Source of the DNA: Brevibacillus thermoruber 423
Lineage (GTDB): Bacteria > Bacillota > Bacilli > Brevibacillales > Brevibacillaceae
Direction of reading: 5' to 3'
Assembly (NCBI RefSeq): GCF_000454065.1
Contig: NZ_KE695649.1
Coordinates: 122,624 to 186,623, forward strand
DNA: 64,000 bases
Positions within the stretch are counted from its first letter, which is position 1; the number at the start of each line of letters is the position of its first letter. A program made the position numbers and the translations under genes. The notes below the pieces were generated by a model. It was given only the letters and a program-made list of their open reading frames with translations. It made no database searches and was not told where the DNA came from. Shown here piece after piece: positions 26,309 through 34,328 of the stretch.

Positions 26309-26323
26309 TGAGTGAGTACTCAC
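26309..26323. promoter_or_regulatory. TetR-type operator 2
   Basis: TGAGTGAGTACTCAC has a perfect 12-bp palindrome core (GTGAGTACTCAC) and matches operator 1. The two centres are 82 bases apart, close to eight helical turns. Confidence 0.65.
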
Positions 26324-26349
26324 ATCAACCATTTAGTCGAGGTGGTCTT

Positions 26350-27540
26350 ATGTATCGTCGTTTCCTGTTGATCTGTCTGGCCGGATCGCTCGCGGCGCTG
26401 CCGGGGTGCACCTGGTTTCAGCCGCGCGAATGGCCGCTCTCCGGCACGATTGAAGCGGTGGAACTGCCCGTCGTCGCCGAAGTGGGGGGATTGGTGACGG
26501 CCGTCAAGGTGGACGACGGCGCCGTCGTGAAAAAGGGGCAGGTGCTGGCGGAGATCGACAAGCGCAGCTATCAGGCAGGCGTACGCGAAGCGGAGGCGGT
26601 GCTGGCCCAGGCCCAGGCGCGGCTGGAAGAAGCCCAGGCGGGCAGCCGCGACTCGACCATCCGCAGAGGCATCGCCGCCGTAGACCAGGCGGACGCCGCC
26701 ATCCGGCTGGCGGAGGCGCGCCGAAAGCAGGCAGAAGCCGGACTGGACCGGGCCAAAGAACAGATGGACCAAGTCGCCTCGCAGCTGGAAGGGGCGAAGC
26801 GGACGCTCGCCTACCAGGAGAACCGCTTGCGGGAAGCGGCCCAGTTGTACGAGCGGGGAGCCATTGCGAAACAGGAGTACGAAGCGAAGCAGGAGGCGGT
26901 CAATCAGGCCCGGACACAGGTAAACCAGTTGGCCGCTCAACTGGAGGCGGCCCGGTCCCAGTACGCCGCCGCCCGGGAAGACGTCGCCGCCGCCCTCGCC
27001 CAGACCGGCACGGCGCAGGCGCAGCGGGCGGGTGCGCAGGCCGAGCTTGACCAATTGAAAGAGGGGAGCACCGATTACGCGATTCGCGCCCTGCTGGCGG
27101 CCAAGGAGCAGGCCCAGGCGCGGCTGGAGCTGGCCCGGCTGCAGTTGGAGAAGGCGGTGATCACCGCGCCGGAGGACGGCGTCGTGCTGCGTTCCTCCGT
27201 GACCCAAGGGGAAGTGGCAAAACCGGGAGCGACGCTGTTTACGATGAGGAAGGCCGACCATCTGGAGCTCAAGGTGTACATCCCGGAAGCGGAGCTGGGC
27301 CGCGTGCGTCCGGGCGAAACGGTGGGCATACAGGTGGACGCCTATCCGGGCGAGACGTTTCGCGGCGTGATCAGCGCAGTTGCCGACAAGGCGGAGTTTA
27401 CCCCGAAAAACGTGCAGACCCCGGATGAGCGGACCAAGCTGGTGTTTGCCGTGACGATCCGCATCAGCGAAGGGCTCGACAAGCTGAAACCGGGCATGCC
27501 CGCCGATGTGCTGCTGCCCGGCAAGGAGGGGGCGCAATGA
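26350..27540 (+). CDS. HlyD/YbhG-type membrane fusion lipoprotein
   Basis: The 396-residue protein is the extracytoplasmic adaptor of an ABC exporter. It has a lipoprotein signal with lipobox ALPGC (Cys20), a biotinyl-lipoyl-like half motif (VAEVGGLVTAVKVDDGAVVKKGQVLAEID), a long Ala/Glu/Gln-rich alpha-hairpin (about residues 75-270) and a beta-barrel domain (ITAPEDGVVL to the end). GAGGTGG precedes ATG 26350. An upstream frame would run through the operators and is not coding. It overlaps the ATPase gene by four bases (ATGA). The cargo is probably a hydrophobic drug or lipid, by analogy with YbhFSR-type pumps. Confidence 0.9.
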   Translation: MYRRFLLICLAGSLAALPGCTWFQPREWPLSGTIEAVELPVVAEVGGLVTAVKVDDGAVVKKGQVLAEIDKRSYQAGVREAEAVLAQAQARLEEAQAGSRDSTIRRGIAAVDQADAAIRLAEARRKQAEAGLDRAKEQMDQVASQLEGAKRTLAYQENRLREAAQLYERGAIAKQEYEAKQEAVNQARTQVNQLAAQLEAARSQYAAAREDVAAALAQTGTAQAQRAGAQAELDQLKEGSTDYAIRALLAAKEQAQARLELARLQLEKAVITAPEDGVVLRSSVTQGEVAKPGATLFTMRKADHLELKVYIPEAELGRVRPGETVGIQVDAYPGETFRGVISAVADKAEFTPKNVQTPDERTKLVFAVTIRISEGLDKLKPGMPADVLLPGKEGAQ

Positions 27541-28301
27541 ACTACGCCATCCAATGCGAGCAGTTGACCAAGCGCTTTCAGGACCGCGTCGCCGTCAACA
27601 GCCTGACGCTGTCCGTTCCCACCGGCTCCATCTACGGCTTTCTCGGCCCCAACGGCTCGGGCAAATCGACCACGATCCGGATGCTCTGCGGCCTGTTGAG
27701 CCCCACGTCCGGACGGGGAACGGTGCTCGGCTACGACGTGATGACGCAGAGCGAGGAGATCAAGCAGCGCATCGGCTACATGTCGCAAAAGTTCAGCCTG
27801 TACGAAGATCTCACGGTGGAGGAAAACCTCGACTTCTACGCCGGGGTGTACCGTCTGGGCAGAGAGGAGCGCAAGCGGCGCAAAGCGGAGCTGATTGAAA
27901 TGGCCGGACTGACCGGGAGGGAAAGGCAGTTGGCCGGCTCCCTCTCCGGAGGCTGGAAACAGCGGCTGGCCCTGTCCTGCGCCCTGCTGCACCAGCCGGA
28001 GCTGCTGATTCTGGACGAACCGACCGCGGGTGTCGATCCGGTCTCCCGCCGCATCTTCTGGGAGGTGATCCACGACCTGGCGAAGCAGGGGATGACCGTG
28101 CTGGTCACCACCCACTACATGGACGAAGCGCAGACCTGCGACTGGATCGGCTTCATTTTCTTCGGCAACCTGCTGGCCCAGGGAACCCCGCAGGAGCTGA
28201 TCGAACGGATGGGAGCAAACAACCTGGAGGACGTCTTCGTCACCCTGGTCAAGGAGGAGGAAGCCCGGCAGGCCGCGGGCGAAGGGGAGGGACGGCGATG
28301 A
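27537..28301 (+). CDS. ABC transporter ATP-binding protein (YbhF-like exporter)
   Basis: The 254-residue ATPase energises the exporter. It has Walker A GPNGSGKST, the Q-loop (YMSQKFSLYEDLTVEENL), signature LSGGWKQR, Walker B LLILDEPTAGVD and the switch histidine in TTHYMDEA. The W in the signature and the YMSQKFSLY Q-loop are typical of the YbhF/CcmA-type ABC-2 exporters. Both its start and its end overlap neighbours by four bases, so the three exporter genes form a tight operon. Confidence 0.93.
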   Translation: MNYAIQCEQLTKRFQDRVAVNSLTLSVPTGSIYGFLGPNGSGKSTTIRMLCGLLSPTSGRGTVLGYDVMTQSEEIKQRIGYMSQKFSLYEDLTVEENLDFYAGVYRLGREERKRRKAELIEMAGLTGRERQLAGSLSGGWKQRLALSCALLHQPELLILDEPTAGVDPVSRRIFWEVIHDLAKQGMTVLVTTHYMDEAQTCDWIGFIFFGNLLAQGTPQELIERMGANNLEDVFVTLVKEEEARQAAGEGEGRR

Positions 28302-29437
28302 ACCGGTTTTCCTGGGCACGGTATTGGTCGGTGGTGAAAAAGGAAGTGATCCAGATCAAGCGGGATCGGCCCAGCCTCGCCATCGCGCTGGCGATGCCGC
28401 TGATGATGCTGTTTTTGTTCGGCTATGCCGTCAACACGGACGTCAACGACATCAAGACGGTCGTGTGGGATCAAAGCCCCTCGCCCTACAGCCGGGAACT
28501 GGCGGCCAACTTTGAAAACACGCGGGTGTTTCAGGTGGTCGCCCACGTCGGCGGGTATGCGCAGATCGAAGCGATGCTGGACGACGGCAGCGCGGACGTG
28601 GCCTTGGTCATCCCGCCCGACTACGCCCGCAAGCGCGACCGCGGCGAACCGGCAGCAGTGCAGATGCTGATCGACGGCTCCGATCCCAACATCGCCCGGA
28701 CCGCCTTGTCCAACGCGCAGTTGATCGTGCAGAACCGGGCCATCACCCTGGTGCAGGAGCGGATGGAAAAAGAGGGGATGGGCCGCTTTGAACCGAGCGT
28801 GGAGCTGGACACGCGCGTGCTGTTCAATCCCAACATGGAGAGCATCGTGTTCAACATTCCCGGCCTGATCGGCCTGATCATGCAGAACGTGACGATGATC
28901 CTGACCGCGTTTTCGCTGGTGCGGGAAAAAGAGCGGGGAACGATGGAGCAGTTGATCGTCACCCCGATCCGGCCGCTGGAGCTTTTGCTCGGCAAAATCA
29001 CGCCCTACGTCTGCATCGGCTTCTTCTCCTTCTGTCTCGTCCTGCTTTTGGGAAGCTGGTGGTTCGGCGTTCCGGTGAAAGGCAGCGTGCCTCTCCTGAT
29101 CGCCCTGTCGGTGCTGTTTTTGGTCACCACGCTGACGCTCGGCATTTTCATCTCCACGGTGGCCCGTACCCAACTGCAGGCGATGCAGATCGCGTTTGCC
29201 TTCATACTGCCCAGCGTGCTGCTGTCCGGGTTCATGTTCCCGCGCGAAACGATGCCGCTCGTGATACAATGGTTAGGCGGGATTGTCCCCTTGACGTATT
29301 TTTTGGAAATCCTGAGGGGCATCTTTTTAAAAGGGGTGGACCTGTCCGCCCTGTGGCGGGACGCGCTGGGAATGGCAGCGTTTTTCCTGCTGATCCTGAC
29401 GGTCGCCATGCTGCGGTTCCGCAAGAAGATCGAGTGA
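28298..29437 (+). CDS. ABC-2 type permease (YbhR/YbhS-like)
   Basis: The 379-residue permease has one N-terminal membrane helix (SLAIALAMPLMMLFLFGYAV), a large extracytoplasmic domain of about 150 residues, and five C-terminal helices including FSLVREKERGTMEQL, the coupling segment typical of ABC-2 exporters. A single permease gene suggests a homodimer, unlike E. coli YbhS/YbhR. It overlaps the ATPase gene by four bases. The regulator gene follows after 43 bases. Confidence 0.92.
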   Translation: MNRFSWARYWSVVKKEVIQIKRDRPSLAIALAMPLMMLFLFGYAVNTDVNDIKTVVWDQSPSPYSRELAANFENTRVFQVVAHVGGYAQIEAMLDDGSADVALVIPPDYARKRDRGEPAAVQMLIDGSDPNIARTALSNAQLIVQNRAITLVQERMEKEGMGRFEPSVELDTRVLFNPNMESIVFNIPGLIGLIMQNVTMILTAFSLVREKERGTMEQLIVTPIRPLELLLGKITPYVCIGFFSFCLVLLLGSWWFGVPVKGSVPLLIALSVLFLVTTLTLGIFISTVARTQLQAMQIAFAFILPSVLLSGFMFPRETMPLVIQWLGGIVPLTYFLEILRGIFLKGVDLSALWRDALGMAAFFLLILTVAMLRFRKKIE

Positions 29438-29480
29438 CACGGCGCATGTGAAGCTCGGATGAAGGAGCGTTTGCGAGGAT

Positions 29481-30152
29481 ATGAGCCGATCATCGTTTGA
29501 AGAAAGCCTGATGCAGTTTGTTGAGGAATTGAAAGACGAGAGCGAAATGACGGAGAAGCAGCGCCGCATCCTGCAGGCGTCGCTCAAGCTGTTTGCCGCC
29601 AAAGGGTTTCACGCCAGCTCGACGGCCGAAATCGCCAGGGAGGCGGGAGTGGCGGAGGGAACGATCTTCCGCCACTACAAGTCCAAAAAAGACCTCCTGC
29701 TGGCCGTGGTGGCCCCGGTGCTGGTCAAGTTTGCCGCCCCGTTCATTTTGAAGGACGTGCGGGTCATTTTTCAGGAGCAGGCGAAAAAGCCGCTGGCCGA
29801 GGTGCTCACCGAGCTGTACCGGAACCGGCTGGAATTGATTGGGGCCAATGAAAAGCACGTCCGGATTCTCCTGCAGGAGGCGTTTTTCCACGAGGAAATC
29901 CGCGAAGCGATGCTCTCCACGGTATATCAGGAGGTGAAGCGGCTGGCGGCGAAACTGATCGAGGAGCGCAAGGAAGCAGGCGAACTGCGCCCGCTGCCGA
30001 CGGAGGCGGTGTTTCGCATGGTGCTCTCTTCGCTGGTCGGGCTGATCCTGTTCAAGCACGTGACGGAACCGGAGGAATACGCCAAGCGCTCCGACGAGGA
30101 ACAGATCGCCCTCACCGTGGACATGCTCCTATACGGCATCGCCAACCGCTAG
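29481..30152 (+). CDS. TetR/AcrR-family repressor of the exporter operon
   Basis: The 223-residue protein has a TetR helix-turn-helix (ILQASLKLFAAKGFHASSTAEIAREAGVAEGTIFRHYKSKKDLL, about residues 28-71) and an all-helical ligand domain. It is the last gene of the exporter operon, so it is likely autoregulated through the two matching palindromes at 26227 and 26309. The inducer is expected to be an exported compound. It carries a ~24-residue acidic extension before the DNA-binding domain, and the GAGGAT before ATG 29481 is a modest ribosome binding site. Confidence 0.9.
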   Translation: MSRSSFEESLMQFVEELKDESEMTEKQRRILQASLKLFAAKGFHASSTAEIAREAGVAEGTIFRHYKSKKDLLLAVVAPVLVKFAAPFILKDVRVIFQEQAKKPLAEVLTELYRNRLELIGANEKHVRILLQEAFFHEEIREAMLSTVYQEVKRLAAKLIEERKEAGELRPLPTEAVFRMVLSSLVGLILFKHVTEPEEYAKRSDEEQIALTVDMLLYGIANR

Positions 30153-30223
30153 ACGGACCGGCACGCGGGAGGACGATGTCCTCGGGGGAGGCCTCTCTTT
30201 GCGGGAGGCGGCGAAGCGCAGCG

Positions 30224-31663
30224 CTAGTCCTTTTCGTTCAGGATGTAGCGAAGCGTTCGTTTGGAGATGCCCAGCTTCCTGCTCAACAGCTCCCGGTCTC
30301 CGTTGGTTTCGGCCAGCCCTTTTGCAATCACCTGGCGGCCTACTTCCGTCTCCAGCCTCCTGATTCTGCCCAGCAATTGGGCAAAGTCAATGTCGTCCAC
30401 CGAACCGATTCGCCCGACGACATTCTGTACAAAACGGACCGCTTCCTGTTCGATGGCATGTTGAACGGCAGGCGGTCCGGCCGTTTTTTCCCGGGGGCCG
30501 CCCGCGCCGTACACGATCGGCTGCGGCAGGTGTTCCGGCTTCAGGACGGCGCAGTCGTGGATGGCGACCGCCTGGTTGACCACGTTGATGAGCTGGCGGA
30601 CGTTGCCCGGCCATTCATAGTGCTGCAGGAGCGTCATCGCCTCCGGATCGACCCGGCAGGCGCCGCCAAACTTCTTTTCCAGGAAGGCGTGCACAATCGC
30701 CGGAATGTCGTTCGGCCTCTCGCGCAGGGGGGGAATGGTCAGCTTCACTCCTTCCAGGCGGTACAGCAGGTCGGCGCGAAACCGGGACGATGCCGCCTCC
30801 CGTTCCAGGTTCCGGTTGGTGGCGGCGATAAACCGGACGTTGCACTTCAGCGTCTGCTCGCCGCCCACCCGCATGTACTCGCCTGTCTCGATGACCCGCA
30901 GCAGCTTCACCTGGATGAGCGGGGGCGCTTCCCCGATCTCGTCGAGAAACAGCGTTCCGTTATTGGCCAGTTCGAAGATGCCTTTGCGCTCTTTGACCGC
31001 ACCGGTGAACGCTCCTTTTTCATGGCCAAACAGTTCACTTTCCAGCAGGGACTCCGGGATTGCGCCGCAGTTGATCCCGACGAACGGATGCTGCGAACGG
31101 GCGCTGACTCCGTGCAGAAAGCGGGCCATCAGCTCCTTGCCGGTGCCCGTTTCGCCCTCGATCAGCACGTTGATCGCCTTTTTCGCCAGCTTGTCCGCGA
31201 CGGACAGGACTTTGGCCATCGGGCTGCCGGCCGCATAGATGATGCCGAAGCGGGCAGCCGTCTCGGCCAGTTCGTCGGAAAGGCCGCCGGGCTCGTCCCA
31301 GACGGAGAAGATCACCTGTTCCAGGCTGTCCAGATCGTCAAACGGCTTTTCCAAATAGTCCCGCGCTCCCAATTGGATGGCGGTCACCGCCGACTTGATC
31401 GTGCTGTAGCCGGTCATGATGATGACCTCGCAGGCGGGCTGTCGCGCCTTGATGGCGGAGAGCAGCTCCAATCCGTTGGTGTCCGGCAGCTTCAAATCGA
31501 TCAGCGCCAGGTGAAACGGGAAGGAATCACCGGCCAGCAGATGCCGGACCGCTTTTCCCGAGTGGGCGACAGTCACGTCGCACTGCTTGGCTTTGAGAAA
31601 ATAGGAGAAAAAGGACGTAACCTCCACTTCGTCGTCAACGACAAGCACCTGTTTGGGATTCAT
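30224..31663 (-). CDS. NtrC-family sigma-54-dependent response regulator
   Basis: The 479-residue protein has a receiver domain with Asp10, Asp11, phospho-acceptor Asp56, Thr84 and Lys106. It is followed by an AAA+ domain with Walker A GETGTGKE (170-177) and the sigma-54 contact loop GAFTGA (217-222), and a Fis-type helix-turn-helix at the C terminus (ELLSRKLGISKRTLRYIL). It should activate sigma-54 promoters when phosphorylated by the kinase encoded just upstream. GAGGAG spacing favours ATG 31663 over an in-frame GTG six bases earlier. It overlaps the kinase gene by 29 bases. The likely target is the sigma-54 promoter of the divergent zinc alcohol dehydrogenase. Confidence 0.93.
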   Translation of the reverse strand: MNPKQVLVVDDEVEVTSFFSYFLKAKQCDVTVAHSGKAVRHLLAGDSFPFHLALIDLKLPDTNGLELLSAIKARQPACEVIIMTGYSTIKSAVTAIQLGARDYLEKPFDDLDSLEQVIFSVWDEPGGLSDELAETAARFGIIYAAGSPMAKVLSVADKLAKKAINVLIEGETGTGKELMARFLHGVSARSQHPFVGINCGAIPESLLESELFGHEKGAFTGAVKERKGIFELANNGTLFLDEIGEAPPLIQVKLLRVIETGEYMRVGGEQTLKCNVRFIAATNRNLEREAASSRFRADLLYRLEGVKLTIPPLRERPNDIPAIVHAFLEKKFGGACRVDPEAMTLLQHYEWPGNVRQLINVVNQAVAIHDCAVLKPEHLPQPIVYGAGGPREKTAGPPAVQHAIEQEAVRFVQNVVGRIGSVDDIDFAQLLGRIRRLETEVGRQVIAKGLAETNGDRELLSRKLGISKRTLRYILNEKD

Positions 31664-32945
31664 CGGCACTCTCCTCGCTTGTGTAAATGGGCAGCAAGAG
31701 CGTAAACGTGCTGTACTCCCCCCGCACGCTCTCCGCGGTCAGCGTTCCGCCGTGCGACTCGGCGATCCCCAGACTGACGGACAGGCCCAGTCCGGTTCCC
31801 TTTGTTTGTTCCTTGGTCGTAAAGAAGGGATGGAAGATCTGCGGCAGATGCTCCGCTTCAATGCCGGCGCCGTTGTCGCGGACGGACATGCCGACGTAGA
31901 CGCCGTCGTCCGTTTCCTGGCGAAAGGTTTCGATGACGATCTCGGGGGTGGATACGCCGTGCAGCGCGTCGCGGGCGTTCAACAGCAAATTGATGATGAT
32001 CTGCTCGATCTGGTGCCGGCTTCCCCGGACCGCCAGCGGCTCCTCCGCCAGCCGCTTCGTGATGGAGATGCCCGACACGGTGAGCTGGTAGCCGATCAGG
32101 CCGAGCACGACGTCGACCAGGTCGTTGATGAAAAGACGCTCAAACTGGTACTCCTCCTGCCGGGAAAAGGTCAGCAGGTTTTGAATGATCTTCTTGCAGC
32201 GGACGCTGCACTGGAACACGTCCTGCAGCATCTGCCGCTGCGGCTCGGTGTGCGTCTCCCTCAGCAAAAGCTGGACGTTCCCCAAAATGGCGGTAAGCGG
32301 ACTGTTCAGTTCGTGCGCCACCCCGGCGGCCATTTCGCCGATGGCGGCCAGCTTGGCTGATTGGATCAGCCGGGCTTCGATCTGTACTTTCTCGCTCACG
32401 TCTTTAAACAGGAGGATGTTTTCCACGGACACCCCGACGTGTTCGGCAATTTGCTGAAAGAGGAGGAGGTGCTCTCCGTCGTCCAGCGGCTGTTCCCGAT
32501 GGAGCAGAGTGATAAAGCCGAATGTTTTGTTCAGCCGGCTTTGCAGCGCGACGGAGGTGACGTGACAGCCGGGGTGTTCGGTCTGAAACAGGCGGTCCAG
32601 CTCGCTCGTGGAGACGGACTCTCCCCGTTTCAACGGTTGGGTCAGGGTGCGAAACCGCCAATCCGCCCCGTTTCGTTCCGCGAGATAGGCGGAGAGGGCC
32701 GTTCCCTCGACAAGCGTGAGCGCGAACAGGTCAAACGGGATCAGCCGGGACAACTGCTCCGCGAGATAGGCGCTGACTTCGCTCCAGTCCGCATCGATCT
32801 TGATTTTCGTCAAGCGGTTGATGACTTCCAACTGACTGTTCTTTTTCTTCATTTCGTCCACGACGAGGTTCAGTTCGTGGTAGTAGCTTTTTCGCGAGGA
32901 TTGGATGCCGGTCAATTTCTCCAGGATTTCTTGTTTGTGATGCAT
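31635..32945 (-). CDS. Soluble GAF-domain histidine kinase
   Basis: This 436-residue kinase has no membrane helix, so it senses a cytoplasmic signal. A short N-terminal coiled coil is followed by a GAF-like domain (about residues 45-180), the dimerisation/phospho-acceptor domain with His211 in AAGVAHELNSPLTAI, and an ATPase domain with N, G1 (DNGAGI) and G2 (GTGLGLSV) boxes. It is cotranscribed with the iron alcohol dehydrogenase, since its AGGAGG overlaps the dehydrogenase stop region, and with the NtrC-type regulator. Sensing of an alcohol, aldehyde or redox signal is inferred only from this context. Confidence 0.92.
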   Translation of the reverse strand: MHHKQEILEKLTGIQSSRKSYYHELNLVVDEMKKKNSQLEVINRLTKIKIDADWSEVSAYLAEQLSRLIPFDLFALTLVEGTALSAYLAERNGADWRFRTLTQPLKRGESVSTSELDRLFQTEHPGCHVTSVALQSRLNKTFGFITLLHREQPLDDGEHLLLFQQIAEHVGVSVENILLFKDVSEKVQIEARLIQSAKLAAIGEMAAGVAHELNSPLTAILGNVQLLLRETHTEPQRQMLQDVFQCSVRCKKIIQNLLTFSRQEEYQFERLFINDLVDVVLGLIGYQLTVSGISITKRLAEEPLAVRGSRHQIEQIIINLLLNARDALHGVSTPEIVIETFRQETDDGVYVGMSVRDNGAGIEAEHLPQIFHPFFTTKEQTKGTGLGLSVSLGIAESHGGTLTAESVRGEYSTFTLLLPIYTSEESADESQTGACR

Positions 32946-32954
32946 GTCGTCCTC

Positions 32955-34103
32955 CTACAGTGCATTGCAAAACAGCATGTGGACGTCTTCTTCCGTCATG
33001 TCGCGGGGGTTGGTGGCCATGCAGACGTCGCGGACGGCGTTGCGGCTCAACACCGGGATGTGCTCCGGCTGCAGCCCCAGCGTGGACAGGTGGTCCGGGA
33101 TGTCGAGATCGCTCGCCAGCTCTTTGACCGCTTTCATCGCCAGGCGGGAGGCGTCGGACAGGCTTAATCCGGAGACGTTTTCTCCCAGGGCTTCCGCCAT
33201 CTTTTTGTACTTCTCCGGGGCGGCGAGGAAGTTGTATTCCAGCACGTAGGGCAGCAAAACGGCGTTGACCTCCCCGTGCGGCAGATCCAGCAGCCCGCCC
33301 AACTGGTGGGACATCGCGTGGACGGCTCCCAGGATCGCGTTGGAAAAGGCGAGACCCGCCTGCAGACTGGCCATCGCCATGCCCTGCTTCGCCTCGGCAT
33401 TGCACTGGCTGGCCGCGGACGGGCGCAGGTACCGGGCGATCAGCCGCATCGCCTGCAGCGACAGGACTTCCGTCAGCGGAGTGGCGGCCAGCGAGACGTA
33501 CGACTCGATCGCGTGCGTCAGCGCGTCCATTCCCGTGTTGGCCGTCAGCCGCTTGTCCATGGTCATCAGCGTCTGCGGGTCGATAATGGCGATGTCGGGA
33601 ATCAGCGATTTGGAGATGATGGTCATCTTGACCTTGCGCTTGGAATCTACGATGATCGAAAATTGCGACACTTCCGAGCCGGAACCGGCCGTCGTCGGAA
33701 CCATGACCATCGGCGGCAGGGGACGCGTGATTTTGTCTACGCCTTCGTACTCAAGGATGCTGCCTCCGTTCGCCGCGAGCAGGGCAATCGCCTTGGCTGC
33801 GTCCATGGCGCTTCCGCCGCCGATGCCGGCAATCGAGTTGCACTCGTGGCGAAGGTATTCGGCCACGCCGGCGTGCACCTCTTCGTCTTTCGGGTTGGAG
33901 GTGACGTTCGTCCAGAGGTGGTACTCCAGCCTGCTCTGCTTCAGGTAGCGGATCGCCTGCTCCGCCCACCCGGCGTTCACCACGCCCGGGTCGCTGACGA
34001 GAAACACGTTTTTTGCCCCCAGCCGGATCAGACTTTCGCCGATTTGACTGATCGACTGGTTGCCAAAGATAATTTCCGGCGTCATGAATTTGGAGATTTG
34101 CAT
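32955..34103 (-). CDS. Iron-containing alcohol dehydrogenase
   Basis: The 382-residue enzyme belongs to the group III iron-activated alcohol dehydrogenases, which interconvert alcohols and aldehydes with NAD(P). The nucleotide site GIGGGSAMDAAKAIA, the TTAGSGSEVSQFSII segment and the metal-binding histidines in MDALTHAIESY, AVHAMSHQLGG and LPHGEVNAVLLPYVLEYN are all present. It heads a leftward operon with the histidine kinase and sigma-54 activator. AGGAGGTG precedes the ATG. The substrate is unknown; 1,3-propanediol or butanol dehydrogenase-like enzymes are close relatives. Confidence 0.93.
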   Translation of the reverse strand: MQISKFMTPEIIFGNQSISQIGESLIRLGAKNVFLVSDPGVVNAGWAEQAIRYLKQSRLEYHLWTNVTSNPKDEEVHAGVAEYLRHECNSIAGIGGGSAMDAAKAIALLAANGGSILEYEGVDKITRPLPPMVMVPTTAGSGSEVSQFSIIVDSKRKVKMTIISKSLIPDIAIIDPQTLMTMDKRLTANTGMDALTHAIESYVSLAATPLTEVLSLQAMRLIARYLRPSAASQCNAEAKQGMAMASLQAGLAFSNAILGAVHAMSHQLGGLLDLPHGEVNAVLLPYVLEYNFLAAPEKYKKMAEALGENVSGLSLSDASRLAMKAVKELASDLDIPDHLSTLGLQPEHIPVLSRNAVRDVCMATNPRDMTEEDVHMLFCNAL

Positions 34104-34126
34104 GGGAACACCTCCTGTTAGGTTCT

Positions 34127-34155
34127 ATTGTAAACGGGGGCGGCCCGCTTCCCAA
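34127..34155 (-). promoter_or_regulatory. Sigma-A promoter of the iron-ADH/kinase/regulator operon
   Basis: Read leftward, TTGGGA (34155-34150) and TACAAT (34132-34127) are spaced by exactly 17 bases. Confidence 0.65.
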
Positions 34156-34166
34156 GGACAAATTAT

Positions 34167-34180
34167 CGGCCCGGGGGCCG
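34167..34180. promoter_or_regulatory. Palindrome 1, possible activator site of the alcohol island
   Basis: CGGCCC-GG-GGGCCG is a palindrome whose centre lies about 116 bases before the predicted sigma-54 start site. It could also be read as a terminator stem because a T run follows, but no rightward gene ends here. Confidence 0.4.
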
Positions 34181-34181
34181 T

Positions 34182-34205
34182 TTTTTCGGCAGATGGGCCG
34201 AAAAA
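34182..34205. promoter_or_regulatory. Palindrome 2, possible activator site of the alcohol island
   Basis: TTTTTCGGC and GCCGAAAAA are perfect 9-base arms around a 6-base spacer. The centre is 20 bases from that of palindrome 1 and about 97 bases before the predicted sigma-54 start, a usual position for NtrC-type enhancer sites. Confidence 0.5.
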
Positions 34206-34262
34206 TTGTCCCGGCGGTGATGGAGGTGATGGAATTATTGGAACATTTGATCATTTTTTTGC

Positions 34263-34279
34263 TTGGTACGCTTTTTGCT
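34263..34279 (+). promoter_or_regulatory. Sigma-54 promoter of the zinc alcohol dehydrogenase
   Basis: TTGGTACG-CTTT-TTGCT differs from the sigma-54 consensus TTGGCACG-N4-TTGCT at one base and has the obligatory GG-N10-GC spacing. Transcription would start near 34290, 39 bases before the gene. Confidence 0.88.
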
Positions 34280-34328
34280 GAAATGGATCGGTGCAGTCAC
34301 ATACCCATGTTTCAAAGGAGGAGAACAG

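Noticed and set aside
34167-34186. CGGCCCGGGGGCCG plus T run as an intrinsic terminator
   Set aside because: No rightward gene ends here; both flanking genes diverge. It was kept as a possible regulator site instead, though a terminator against stray transcription cannot be excluded.
34263-34328. Upstream in-frame start for the zinc alcohol dehydrogenase
   Set aside because: The extension lies in the sigma-54 promoter and leader and has no ribosome binding site; ATG 34329 has AAAGGAGG and matches known N termini.
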